Translations under genes and position numbers: made by a program
The notes under the pieces: model-generated
The model's database searches: none
Seen by the model: only the letters and a program-made list of their open reading frames with translations
What the model was told of the DNA's origin: nothing
In this document: positions 42,756 through 51,213 of the stretch, piece after piece
Layout: each line of letters starts with the position of its first letter
Position numbering within the stretch: position 1 is the first letter of the stretch
NCBI GenBank assembly: GCA_024281075.1
Contig: JAMXLK010000079.1
Location: 1-51,684 of the forward strand
Length of the DNA stretch: 51,684 bases
Direction: 5' to 3'
Origin: Vulcanimicrobiia bacterium
GTDB lineage: Bacteria > Vulcanimicrobiota > Vulcanimicrobiia > Vulcanimicrobiales > Vulcanimicrobiaceae

Positions 42756-44138
42756 TTGCCAAAAATATGTGCGGCGTTTCTGCTGCTCGCGTTCCTTACC
42801 GCTTGCGGAAGCGGCTCAACACTGCTGACGACGCCCGCCCGGCAATCATCTCGGCCGCTGGATTCGGCGAGGGACACGGGCAAGATCAAGCACGTCGTGC
42901 TCGTCATTCAGGAGAACCGCTCGTTCGACGACCTTTTCGCGACCTTTCCGGGCGCCGACGGCACGAGGCAGGGCTTGATGAAGTTGCCGAGTGGCGACGA
43001 CATCGTCGTTCCATTACAGCCGAAGAGCCTCGTTGAGCCCTGCGATTTCGGTCACGGATACAAGGGCTATCTCAAGGAGTACGACGGCGGCGCAATGGAC
43101 GGGTTCAATACCCAAAACGGCGGCCCGGGTTGTCCGGGTCCAAGCGGCATCAAAACGTACCAGTACGTCAATCCGCGAGAAATTGCGCCTTATTGGAGCA
43201 TCGCTCAGCAGTACGTGCTGGGCGACCATATGTTCTCGACGCAAGGCAGCGGAAGTTTTACCGGCCATCAGGATTTAATCGCCGGCGCGACGATCTTTGA
43301 CAAGGCGCGGACAAAGAGTCTCGTAGATTTTCCGTCGAGTAACCCATGGGGTTGCAACGGGAAGGACGGCACGAAAACCTCGTTTCTGCAAGCCGAACAA
43401 ACCGGGCTGACGTACCACTACCACAAGGGGCCGTTCCCGTGCATGCGTTACGAGACGCTGCGCGATCTGCTCGACGCTAAGGGCATCTCCTGGATGTACT
43501 ATTCGCCCCCTTCAGTGCATGCCACGGGCGCTCTCTGGAACGCCTTCGATGCGATTAAAGCGGTGCGCGAAGGCCCGGAGTGGCACACCAACGTCGCTCT
43601 TCCGCGCGATTTTTTCTACGACATACGCAAGCAGCGGCTCCCGGCCATGTCGTGGATCGTTCCGGATCTGCCTAACTCCGATCATCCCGGCCCGAAGTCC
43701 GATACTGGGCCGTCCTGGGTCGCAAACATCGTTAATGCAGTCGGACAAAGCCAATACTGGAACTCGACGGCGGTCATCGTCGTTTGGGACGACTGGGGTG
43801 GATTTTACGACCACGTCGCGCCGCCGTTCCAAGACCAATGGGGCGGCTTGGGCTTCCGAGTGCCGATGCTGGTCGTAGCGCCGTACGCCAAACTTGGGAG
43901 CGGATCGCACGGAGGCTACGTCTCGCATACCCAGTATGAGTTCGGAAGCATTCTGAAGTTCATCGAAACGGTATTCGACTTGGGGAATTTGGGAACGACC
44001 GACGTCCGGGCCACCAGCATGATCGACTGCTTCGACTTCTCGCAACCGCCGCGCAAGTTCACGACGATTCCGTCGAAGTACTCGCGCAGCTACTTCTTGC
44101 ACCAGCCGCCATCAGATCTGCCGGTAGACACGGAATGA
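42756..44138 (+). CDS. PLC-like phosphoesterase lipoprotein, paralogue 4
   Basis: 460 residues from TTG 42756, with lipobox FLTAC starting almost at once (KICAAFLLLAFLTAC). Core motifs: IKHVVLVIQENRSFDDLF, GSFTGHQDLIAG, NSDHPGPKSDTGPSWVANIVNAVG, VVWDDWGGFYDHVAPPFQ and FRVPMLVVAPYAK. It is the only one of the four with the classical YDHV-x-PP. The six-base gap from paralogue 3 and the weak ribosome site suggest coupled translation. Confidence 0.88.
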   Translation: MPKICAAFLLLAFLTACGSGSTLLTTPARQSSRPLDSARDTGKIKHVVLVIQENRSFDDLFATFPGADGTRQGLMKLPSGDDIVVPLQPKSLVEPCDFGHGYKGYLKEYDGGAMDGFNTQNGGPGCPGPSGIKTYQYVNPREIAPYWSIAQQYVLGDHMFSTQGSGSFTGHQDLIAGATIFDKARTKSLVDFPSSNPWGCNGKDGTKTSFLQAEQTGLTYHYHKGPFPCMRYETLRDLLDAKGISWMYYSPPSVHATGALWNAFDAIKAVREGPEWHTNVALPRDFFYDIRKQRLPAMSWIVPDLPNSDHPGPKSDTGPSWVANIVNAVGQSQYWNSTAVIVVWDDWGGFYDHVAPPFQDQWGGLGFRVPMLVVAPYAKLGSGSHGGYVSHTQYEFGSILKFIETVFDLGNLGTTDVRATSMIDCFDFSQPPRKFTTIPSKYSRSYFLHQPPSDLPVDTE

Positions 44139-44315
44139 CGGCCGCCGGCCGGTTGCCCGCAGGATAGGCTGACAAGGTGCAGGACGCACGCCTGCTGCTA
44201 CAGTCGCTTCTACAGTCTTTGTCGTGCGTTGTGGCCCGGCATCGTGCGGGGTATCATCCGTAGCGCAAGGGGTATCATTCCCACGTTGCTCTCAGCTTCA
44301 CACTAGGAGAAAACA

Positions 44316-44768
44316 TTGTCTACATTGAGTTTTCTAGGCCGGCCTGTCGTCGCCGGCATGGCGCTGCTCACGGCAGCAGCGATCCTGGGCGGTTGCAGCG
44401 GCTCGCAGTCCGGCGTTACGCCTCAGACCTCGACGCAGGTTCCGCAAGCGCGCTCTCCGATCGTGCCCAACAAAAATTGCACCTCCCAAGGTCATATCAA
44501 GGTGTCGCCTTGCTCCGTCACGCTGACGGTCTCGGCACCCACGGCGACCGTAACGGTCAAGACCAACAAACATAACTCGGTTTCCGAACAAGACAATTGC
44601 GGCGGAGCGTCCGGCATCGCGACCGTCACTCAAAATCCGACGGATCCCTCCCAGTACATCGTCGCAGCCGGCGCAACGACAGGATCCTGCTCGGCGACGT
44701 TCACGGCTACGAACAAGCACGGTAAAGTGAAGGGTACGGCTACCCTCAGCATCACGAACTCCGTGTAA
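44316..44768 (+). CDS. small Cys-containing lipoprotein, paralogue of 23382-23816
   Basis: 150 residues with lipobox ILGGC, read from TTG 44316 behind AGGAGA. The mature part shares with the 23382 gene: VSPCSVTLTVSAP, ATVTVKTN, EQDNCGGASGIATVTQ, YIVAAGATTGSCSATFTA and a final LSITNSV. Four cysteines line up. A small beta sandwich is likely. The 177 bases upstream (44139-44315) show no gene. Confidence 0.78.
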   Translation: MSTLSFLGRPVVAGMALLTAAAILGGCSGSQSGVTPQTSTQVPQARSPIVPNKNCTSQGHIKVSPCSVTLTVSAPTATVTVKTNKHNSVSEQDNCGGASGIATVTQNPTDPSQYIVAAGATTGSCSATFTATNKHGKVKGTATLSITNSV

Positions 44769-44791
44769 ATCTCTCTCGAATCTCGTCGACC

Positions 44792-44834
44792 GCCCGCTTC
44801 GCGCTGAGCCAAATGCGAAGCGGGCTTTGTTTTT
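44792..44834 (+). terminator. strong intrinsic terminator after the small lipoprotein
   Basis: A perfect 11-bp stem (GCCCGCTTCGC / GCGAAGCGGGC) with a 12-base loop is followed by TTTGTTTTT. It is the clearest Rho-independent terminator in the window. Confidence 0.88.
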
Positions 44835-44837
44835 AGA

Positions 44838-45224
44838 CTACTGTGAAACGATCACCGTCCCTTTCATGAACGTATGAATCATGCAGTGGTACGGAAACTT
44901 TCCTACACGCTTAAACGTGTGGCTAAAACTGTGGCCGGGCGCTAGATCGCCGGAATTGAAAGAGCCACCATTTGCCGTGACCGTGTGAGTGACGTTCTGG
45001 TGGTTCGTCCACTTCACGGTTGTCCCAACCTCGATTTTTACTGTGGCAGGGTGAAAGGCGAATCCGGAAATGCTCACGCCTACCGTGGTAGCGGGTTGAA
45101 CGATGGCTGGCGTTACCGAGCTTATGTTTCCGGTACTGCCCATCTTCCCACACGCGCCGACTGCGGCGATGCCGATGATTGCAAGCGCCGCTAAAGGCGA
45201 TCCCGGCCCTCGAAAACGTATCAT
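44838..45224 (-). CDS. cupredoxin (plastocyanin/azurin-like) lipoprotein
   Basis: 128 residues with lipobox AVGAC, then a blue-copper domain. VGVSISGFAFHPATVKIEVGTTVKW is the usual cupredoxin start. Type 1 copper ligands are H80 (NVTHTVT), C114, H117 and M120 (YHCMIHTFM), with the C-x2-H-x2-M spacing of plastocyanin. It probably carries electrons in the periplasm. AGGAG lies six bases before ATG 45224. With the HiPIP it is one of two small exported electron carriers here. No oxidase is adjacent. Confidence 0.92.
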   Translation of the reverse strand: MIRFRGPGSPLAALAIIGIAAVGACGKMGSTGNISSVTPAIVQPATTVGVSISGFAFHPATVKIEVGTTVKWTNHQNVTHTVTANGGSFNSGDLAPGHSFSHTFKRVGKFPYHCMIHTFMKGTVIVSQ

Positions 45225-45404
45225 AAAAATCTCCTATTTCGTATCTTATGACTGGATTTTGGGATACCGGAAATTCGTGAAAAAAGAATAAAACGGACCC
45301 AGGGCTGAACAAAGCAGACGCTAGCACGAAAGCTGCCCGGAATCGCCGGGTTGCGACTCGAAAAGATTGCTTAAGTGAAAAACCCCGGATAAGGAGCCTT
45401 CAGC

Positions 45405-45797
45405 GTGAAGCGAAACCTCGTATTGCCGGTGACGTCGCTGCTCGCGATCCTTCTTGCGTCATTTCACCTTGTTGATGACATCGTATACGGCTCGGAAAAA
45501 GGCGTGGTGTCAAATCTTCTCATCGTAGCGATTCTTGCTGTTTGGCTCTATGGTACGCTGATGCTGCCCGCAGGTCGCGTGGGGCATATTATTATGCTCA
45601 TCGGATCGGTACTCGGGTTGACCATTTTTTGGGTCCACCTAAACGGCACCGGGGGCCTGGCAGGCATCGAGATCGCCAAATTGAGCGGCGCCTTTTTCTT
45701 CGTTTGGACGCTTCTCGCACTCGCGGTCGTTTCGCTTTTGTCGCTCGCGCTTTCAGCACATGGTTTATGGAGTTTGCTGCGCTCAAAGGCGCTATAA
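45405..45797 (+). CDS. small four-helix membrane protein
   Basis: 130 residues with four hydrophobic segments (VTSLLAILLASFHLV, LLIVAILAVWLYGTLML, IIMLIGSVLGLTIFWV, FFFVWTLLALAVVSLLSLAL). Charged residues are few, with HLVDDIVYGSEKG in the first loop. AAGGAG nine bases before GTG 45405 fixes the start. No family is recognised. The 180-base leader before it (45225-45404) has a small CCCGG-AATCG-CCGGG hairpin, but no riboswitch could be recognised. Confidence 0.78.
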   Translation: MKRNLVLPVTSLLAILLASFHLVDDIVYGSEKGVVSNLLIVAILAVWLYGTLMLPAGRVGHIIMLIGSVLGLTIFWVHLNGTGGLAGIEIAKLSGAFFFVWTLLALAVVSLLSLALSAHGLWSLLRSKAL

Positions 45798-45841
45798 TGC
45801 GCGGCACCTCAACATCCACCGGCTAAACGAGGAAGTTTTTT

Positions 45842-46426
45842 ATGCGTCTTACTTATCTTGCTGTCGTTGCTTTTTCGATGGCGATCGCCATCAGTGCGAT
45901 GCCTGCAGCCCGTTCTTCCCAAGACACGCCGAAAACCGTCAAGGCGCCGGATCTCTCCGGCCTGCATGATTTCGACTTCTTTGTCGGCACGTGGAGCACG
46001 CACAGCCGCAAGTTGAAGGAGCGTTGTGCCGGCAGTAACGATTGGGAACAATTCGATGGCACGATCCGCAATTACAGACTGATGAACGGCCGCGCGAACG
46101 TCGACGATACCGAGTTCGACATGCCGGAGGGCATTTATCGTGGTGTGGCGCCGCGGGCATACGATCCCCAAACGGGGCTCTGGGCAATCTGGTGGATTGA
46201 TGGCCGCAATCCGGCCGGTCCCGTCGATCCACCGGTCAAGGGCCGCTTCGTTCATGGCGTTGGGACTTTTTACGCCGACGACACGCTGCGCGGCAAGCCG
46301 ATCAAGGTACGTTTTGTCTGGTCGCATATAACCGCGACGACCGCGCATTGGGAACAGGCTTTCTCGTGCGACGATGGCAAGACGTGGGAAGTGAACTGGA
46401 TCCAGGTGATACACAAAATCAAATGA
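45842..46426 (+). CDS. exported DUF1579-like protein
   Basis: 194 residues with a signal peptide (VVAFSMAIAISAMPAARS). The mature part starts LHDFDFFVGTWSTHSRKLKERCAGSNDWEQFDG and continues with ARAYDPQTGLWAIWWIDGR and WEQAFSCDDGKTWEVNW. This is the DUF1579 layout (small lipocalin-like barrel). Two cysteines (AGS and SCDD regions) may pair. GAGGAAG is seven bases upstream. Role unknown; the preceding membrane protein gene ends 44 bases before it. Confidence 0.82.
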   Translation: MRLTYLAVVAFSMAIAISAMPAARSSQDTPKTVKAPDLSGLHDFDFFVGTWSTHSRKLKERCAGSNDWEQFDGTIRNYRLMNGRANVDDTEFDMPEGIYRGVAPRAYDPQTGLWAIWWIDGRNPAGPVDPPVKGRFVHGVGTFYADDTLRGKPIKVRFVWSHITATTAHWEQAFSCDDGKTWEVNWIQVIHKIK

Positions 46427-46480
46427 AGATAACCACAACGGAACGCTGAACCGTGTACGCGTTGACGCTGTAGCTCACGA

Positions 46481-47449
46481 ATGAGCGGATTTGCTCCTCC
46501 CGTTCTTTTCATCGGCGCGGCTGCACTATTCGCCGGCTGCGGCGAAACGCAGGCGTCGATCGGCGCGCCGGCGGCGTTGACTCAAATCGGCGCGATCACT
46601 ACGCACGCCGAGCGCGGCGGACCGTGGATACTGCCGGAAGCGAAGAACGGCCCTTTGATGTACGTCGCCACCGGCGACAACGTATACGTTCTTTCTTATC
46701 CGCACGGCAAGCTCGTCGGCAGCCTGAACGTTAGCGGCAGTAACTTGTGTTCCGACAAGAACGGGGACGTGTTTGTCCCGACGGGCGGCTATGTCATATT
46801 GGAATACGCGCACGGTGGCACATACCCGATTCAGACGCTCCATGGCGGAGACATTCCCTTAGGCTGCGCCGTCGATCCGACCACCGGCAACTTAGCCGTA
46901 ACGCAAGAGGCATCGGGAGCCGGTAACGTCGTGATATTCCCGAACGCACAAGAACCCCCAACGGGCTACGGAGATCCAGACATTTATACCTTTGGTCTTT
47001 GCGGCTATGATGATCACGGAAATCTCTTCGTCGATGGCAACGGAACGGGAAACTACATCGCAGAACTGCCCAAGGGAAGCAGCACGTTCATAAAGTATGC
47101 GTTGGACAAAACTTTCGACACATTCGGCGCGATCCAATGGGACGGTCGTCATATTACGTTCGCGAACCCAACGACCTCGGACGTTTATCGCCTAAAGTTC
47201 GGCAAAACATCGTACAAAGTCATCGGTACCACGTCGTTGAACGGTTGGCAGACTAACTACACAGGGCATTGGCCATACATACAGACTTGGTTGCAGGGCG
47301 GCACGTTTATCGCTCAATCGAGCAGTCTCGCGCAGCTTGGCCTATGGCACTATCCGGCAGGCGGAAACGCTAAGAGAGTGACTGCGCCGTTCAAAAGCGG
47401 CAACGTGAACATTTACGGCGTCACCGTCAGCGTCGCGCCAAGCCGTTAA
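46481..47449 (+). CDS. lipoprotein distantly related to paralogues A-C
   Basis: 322 residues with lipobox LFAGC. Motif order follows the A-C family at lower identity: NVYVLSYPHGKLVGSL, LCSDKNGDVFVPTGG, CAVDPTTGNLAVTQE, LCGYDDHGNLFVDGNG, AELPKGSSTFIKY, FGAIQWDGRHITF and a final LWHYPAGGN. It is about 20 residues shorter. The pattern suggests a six-bladed propeller. No clear ribosome site before ATG 46481. Confidence 0.82.
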   Translation: MSGFAPPVLFIGAAALFAGCGETQASIGAPAALTQIGAITTHAERGGPWILPEAKNGPLMYVATGDNVYVLSYPHGKLVGSLNVSGSNLCSDKNGDVFVPTGGYVILEYAHGGTYPIQTLHGGDIPLGCAVDPTTGNLAVTQEASGAGNVVIFPNAQEPPTGYGDPDIYTFGLCGYDDHGNLFVDGNGTGNYIAELPKGSSTFIKYALDKTFDTFGAIQWDGRHITFANPTTSDVYRLKFGKTSYKVIGTTSLNGWQTNYTGHWPYIQTWLQGGTFIAQSSSLAQLGLWHYPAGGNAKRVTAPFKSGNVNIYGVTVSVAPSR

Positions 47450-47533
47450 ACAGCGGCGGATCTGCGACGCCGCATCGCGGCACGCACGAATGAAAACGAT
47501 ACCGCTCGAACGCGTTCCCGGTGCGGCGCCAGC

Positions 47534-48016
47534 TCAGCTTTTCTTGCAGGTTAAGCGCCCGATGCGAGTTTGACCATCTTCATGAAATGGGACTGCGACC
47601 GTGAACACGTTCTTTGCGAACGTTGTGTGCATCGCTCCGTACACGTTGCTCGCCGGATATTCATGCTTCCAGGTTGCGTTCAAGGGGTCGGAGTCGCCGG
47701 TCGTGCTGATGACATAACCACCTTTTTGTTCCACCTCAATCACAACGTAAGCATGTTGATTGGGATCCCATCGGAGGTATTCCGTCGATGGGTCGTCTTT
47801 TTGCTCCCGCCAGACAACCCAGCCTCCCTCGACTTTCACAACCGCCGTGTAGGGCTGATCGCCAGGTCCCGTATCGGAACACGTGTACCTGCCGACCAGT
47901 TGTTCCAGCATCTTGCTTCGCGCCTGATTCGTCGTCTGCGCTATTGCGACGCTGACCAGACCAACGAGAAATGCAAAGAAAGCAACAGTCACCCGTAACA
48001 GCCACGTCCCACTCAT
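47534..48016 (-). CDS. exported small beta-barrel-like protein
   Basis: 160 residues with a signal peptide (LLRVTVAFFAFLVGLVSVAIA). The mature part opens LEQLVGRYTCSDTG and closes RIGRLTCKKS, with strands YTAVVKVEGGWVVWREQ, EYLRWDPNQHAYVVIEV and KGGYVISTTGDSD between. It is similar in plan to the 18871 gene, including the end-to-end Cys pair. AGGAGG seven bases before ATG 48016 outweighs ATG 48022. Confidence 0.75.
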   Translation of the reverse strand: MSGTWLLRVTVAFFAFLVGLVSVAIAQTTNQARSKMLEQLVGRYTCSDTGPGDQPYTAVVKVEGGWVVWREQKDDPSTEYLRWDPNQHAYVVIEVEQKGGYVISTTGDSDPLNATWKHEYPASNVYGAMHTTFAKNVFTVAVPFHEDGQTRIGRLTCKKS

Positions 48017-48108
48017 GGTCATTCCTCCTGATCTGATGAAATGGCTTACGAAGCTACCGCAATGCTGTTACTTTCTTGGAAATACCTCTCGCGCGTGTAG
48101 ATTCGCCG

Positions 48109-48160
48109 CGCGCGAGGCCGCATTGCGCCAGCGAATTAGCGGTAGCCTCGCAGCACTAGG
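48109..48160 (+). repeat. solo copy of the inverted-repeat arm signature
   Basis: Contains CGCGAGGCCGCATTGCG at 48111, TTAGCGG at 48136 and CTCGCAGC at 48147. The first two blocks are 25 bases apart start to start, exactly as in both arms of the element at 51214-51684. It lies in the 258-base gap 48017-48274 before the GH18-like gene. Confidence 0.7.
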
Positions 48161-48274
48161 TGGTCGAATCCAGGCGTGTAGGGCTACACGAGGCGCCTTG
48201 TCGAAGATAAAATTTGAGTGCGACGGGGATGCACAGCTGACCGTCGATGCGTTCACGCTTAAGGGGCACAGCAC

Positions 48275-49231
48275 ATGAGAACTTCAAACTTTGGGCGCTA
48301 CGCGCTTGCCATTTGCGTGGCAATGCTCGCAGGGTGCGGCGGTGGGGTCCAATCACAACTAGCGCCGTCGGGCGGCGCCGCGCAGAGCGTGGTGACGGCC
48401 ACTTCACCGACAGGCTATATCGGCATTCTGGGGGGAGGGCCGGTTTACAAGCACATCCTGAAAAATATCAGGGAACTCAAGCATTCAGGGTTCAATGAAC
48501 TGATCGTCTGGAGCGTTGAGGTCAATAGCACGGGCGATTTGAACCTAAATGGCGAATTTCCGCTGACATCGCAGGGCGCCTATATCGGGAATGAAACATA
48601 CCCGTATTTTCCCGCGGATCTACAAACGATCAAGCGGGGCACGGTCAAGCGCGTCACTCTTAGCATCGGGTCGTCCAACTACGGCGACTGGGAGAATATC
48701 AAAGCGCTGGTCGATTCCCAGGGAACCGGACCGCACAGCATTCTCTACAAGGATTTCGCCGCGCTGAAGGCGGCGCTGCCGCTCGACGCGATCGATTTCG
48801 ATGACGAGAACGGCTATGATTCGTCTTCAACGATCAAATTCGCGGTGATGCTCGGTAAGCTCGGCTATAAGGTCACCATGGACCCTTATACCAACTCCAA
48901 TTACTGGACGTCGGTGGTGTCGCAAATCAACAAAAAGCGCGCCGGCACGGTGGATGCCATTCATTTGCAGACCTACGCTGGGGGGGAAGGCAACAGTCCC
49001 TGCTCGGGCTGGAACTTTGGCAGCGTGCCGGTTTATCCCGGCGTATCGGACCAACACTCCGCGCCACCCTATCTGACGCCGGCGCAGGTAAAGACAGCAA
49101 TGAAGAACTGGCATACGCAATGCGGCATCACCGGCGGCTGGCTGTGGATTTTCGATCAGATCGCCGGCACCAACCTGGTACGGAAATACGCCCACGCGAT
49201 CACCAGCGGCGTCGGCGAAGCGGCACGGTAG
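48275..49231 (+). CDS. GH18-like lipoprotein
   Basis: 318 residues with lipobox MLAGC. The mature domain shows GH18 features: GYIGILGG at the first strand, KRVTLSIGSSNYGDWENI (the SxGG-like second motif), and DAIDFDDE at 171-178, an exact fit to the catalytic DxxDxDxE. AIHLQTYAGG and GGWLWIFDQ supply later strands. GH18 enzymes cleave chitin or related N-acetylglucosamine glycans; some members are inactive lectins. Residue E178 is the expected acid. AAGGGG precedes ATG 48275. It lies between repeat copies, so transfer is possible. Confidence 0.72.
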   Translation: MRTSNFGRYALAICVAMLAGCGGGVQSQLAPSGGAAQSVVTATSPTGYIGILGGGPVYKHILKNIRELKHSGFNELIVWSVEVNSTGDLNLNGEFPLTSQGAYIGNETYPYFPADLQTIKRGTVKRVTLSIGSSNYGDWENIKALVDSQGTGPHSILYKDFAALKAALPLDAIDFDDENGYDSSSTIKFAVMLGKLGYKVTMDPYTNSNYWTSVVSQINKKRAGTVDAIHLQTYAGGEGNSPCSGWNFGSVPVYPGVSDQHSAPPYLTPAQVKTAMKNWHTQCGITGGWLWIFDQIAGTNLVRKYAHAITSGVGEAAR

Positions 49232-49656
49232 TGGCCTTGCGGACCGGCGATTTCTGAATTTTAGCGAACTACGTCAGTAACGGCAGCATCTCCACGCGGA
49301 AGGCGCGGCGCGCAAGGCACTCGCAGCGCAGAGCGCAACGGGCAATGATCCGCGCCGCAGCGCTGCCGCCAAAACTACCATTGACCGTGCGTTAGAGTCC
49401 GTCGCTTCCGGTCGCTCCACAATCTCCATTACACCAGGTGTCTACTCGATCGCCATAATAACCTCGCACTGCATGGCGCACTTTCGCGCGGCTGCGTTTG
49501 AGGGGATCACTCGGATTGTTCCAGTCAGCCTCGAACCCAAACCAAACCGGATGGGGTCATACATGAGGACCCATATCTCATTCCCGGCGACTACGTCATG
49601 ATCGATTTACCGCAAGACACAATGTCGGTTACCGCAGTGATGGACGATCGCAGGCA
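49232..49656. other. gene-free stretch with scattered repeats
   Basis: No supportable gene. It has GC-rich CTCGCAGCGC-type words near 49299 that resemble the terminal repeat. At 49571-49695 a plus frame reads HEDPYLIPGDYVMIDLPQDT and onward as if a remnant of a gene, but without a start or any recognised family. Confidence 0.5.
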
Positions 49657-49899
49657 GTGGGCCGTGGAGGTGCAAGGTCGACACGCTTTTGTGGAAAGAC
49701 GGCTTCGAACAGATCGGCGGCTTTTAGCCCGAGCAGCAAACGCAAACGCGGCTACGCATCCGAGGCGCGTGTAAAGCGCGGTGACCGCGTCGTCCGCGGA
49801 TTCAAAGAGCTGCAGGAGAAGCTCGGCCGGAACGATCCATGCCCGTGCGGCTCCCGACGGCGGTTTCAAGCGGTGCTGTATGCTTACGGGCCAATATGA
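49657..49899 (+). pseudogene. SEC-C zinc-motif gene fragment with frameshift
   Basis: The frame ends SEARVKRGDRVVRGFKELQ, EKLGRNDPCPCGS, which is the start of a SEC-C motif (CxCGSGxxFKxCC). After GS the frame drifts, but the next frame reads GGFKRCCMLTG, the missing CC half. One extra T near 49863 and a Gly-to-Arg change in GSG explain this. The upstream part is disrupted as well. It is either a decayed gene or an assembly error; the 5' end is not identifiable. Confidence 0.5.
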
Positions 49900-50012
49900 T
49901 GGCGTCGAGCGAGACTACTTCTTTCCGCGAGTGACCTACCAACGACGCGATTCTTCAGCAATTCTTCATGTATCTCGGATACGTTTCGACTTTCTAGGGC
50001 TGGAGGTGTCGA

Positions 50013-51158
50013 ATGTTGGACCGCGCAAACCTGGTTACGCTTACGTTTCTAAGCATCGCTGCGCTCGCTTTCGTAAGGTGCGCCCCCACGCAAACCGGAC
50101 CGCCAGTCACACCGAGTGCTCAATCGCAAATTCCGAGCCGCACAACCGTCCACGCGGCAGCAACGACGTCCACGCAATACTCGATTAAGGATCTTGGTGC
50201 TGTAGCGGGCTATTCCGAAAGCCAGGTCGGGCAAGGTACGATCACCGCCGGCGAGGGACTCAACAATCTCGGCCAAGCGGCCGGCTCGTCGTGGAATCCA
50301 GGCGCCGACCCTACCGCAACACTCTTCGACAACGGCACGGCGACTAATATCAACACGATCAAAGCCACCGCCTCGATGGCTACTGCGATCAACGATTCGG
50401 GGCAAGTCGTCGGGCAGGAGACGCGGTCAAATGACAAGTGTGGCTGTTGGCACGCGTTTCTCTATAGTAACGGTGCGATGACCAATATCGAGAACACTGC
50501 TATTTTCCCCAACGGCAGCGAGGCGTACGGGATCAACAAGTCCGGGCAAGTAGTCGGAGTGGGATTCCTCGATCCTAACGACGTCTCGTACCACGCGTTT
50601 CTCTATAGCGGCGGGCAGATGACCGATCTGAATCCGTTTAATGCATCGCAATCACTTGCCGTATCGATCAATGACTCAGGACAGATTATCGGCTCGTCGT
50701 CGGCCACTAATTCGACGCCCGCCGCGGCAACGTGGCTGTACTCCAACGGCACGTTCACGAACCTTTCCACGACAAATAGCGGCGCCTATATCAACAACAA
50801 TGGACAGATAGCCGGCCATAGCACGAGCACGAAGCACGCCGTGTTGTATAGCAACGGAACGTGGACCGATCTCGGCACGCTTCCCGGTACCACCAGCTCG
50901 GTGGCTAATAGTGTTAACCTCTCCGGGCACGTGGTCGGCTCCGCAACCTTTCCGGCGACCTATCATCCATTTAAATCGCCCCGGCCTGTCGCGATCGTCT
51001 TTACCAGCAGCGGACCGGTCGACCTAAACACGCTGATTCCAACGAATTCTGGATTCACGCTAACCTCCGCTCAAGCGATCAACAATTCCGGGCAGATTGC
51101 ATGCGACGCGAAGACCAGTACCGGCACGCCGCACGCGGTTCTCCTCACGCCGATGTAA
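50013..51158 (+). CDS. HAF-repeat extracellular protein
   Basis: 381 residues with an N-terminal signal (LVTLTFLSIAALAFVRC); the LAFVRC end is a weak lipobox. The mature part holds about seven HAF-type repeats: AINDSGQVVGQ, HAFLYSNGAMTNI, GINKSGQVVGVG, HAFLYSGGQMTDL, SINDSGQIIGSS, HAVLYSNGTWTDLGTLPG, and AINNSGQIACD with HAVLLTPM at the end. HAF repeats give a propeller-like exported protein. GGAGG six bases before ATG 50013. Confidence 0.88.
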   Translation: MLDRANLVTLTFLSIAALAFVRCAPTQTGPPVTPSAQSQIPSRTTVHAAATTSTQYSIKDLGAVAGYSESQVGQGTITAGEGLNNLGQAAGSSWNPGADPTATLFDNGTATNINTIKATASMATAINDSGQVVGQETRSNDKCGCWHAFLYSNGAMTNIENTAIFPNGSEAYGINKSGQVVGVGFLDPNDVSYHAFLYSGGQMTDLNPFNASQSLAVSINDSGQIIGSSSATNSTPAAATWLYSNGTFTNLSTTNSGAYINNNGQIAGHSTSTKHAVLYSNGTWTDLGTLPGTTSSVANSVNLSGHVVGSATFPATYHPFKSPRPVAIVFTSSGPVDLNTLIPTNSGFTLTSAQAINNSGQIACDAKTSTGTPHAVLLTPM

Positions 51159-51213
51159 AGCGCGGCGTGGCCCGAAGATCAGGCCGGCGAGGAGGCGTTG
51201 AAGGTTTAGCCCC

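Noticed and set aside
45225-45404. Possible riboswitch in the leader of the four-helix membrane protein
   Set aside because: A CCCGG/CCGGG hairpin and A-rich flanks are present, but no conserved riboswitch core was recognised.
48150-48180. T-arm-like GGTCGAATCC suggesting a tRNA
   Set aside because: One base short of a TTCGAA loop and no matching acceptor, D-arm or anticodon arm upstream.
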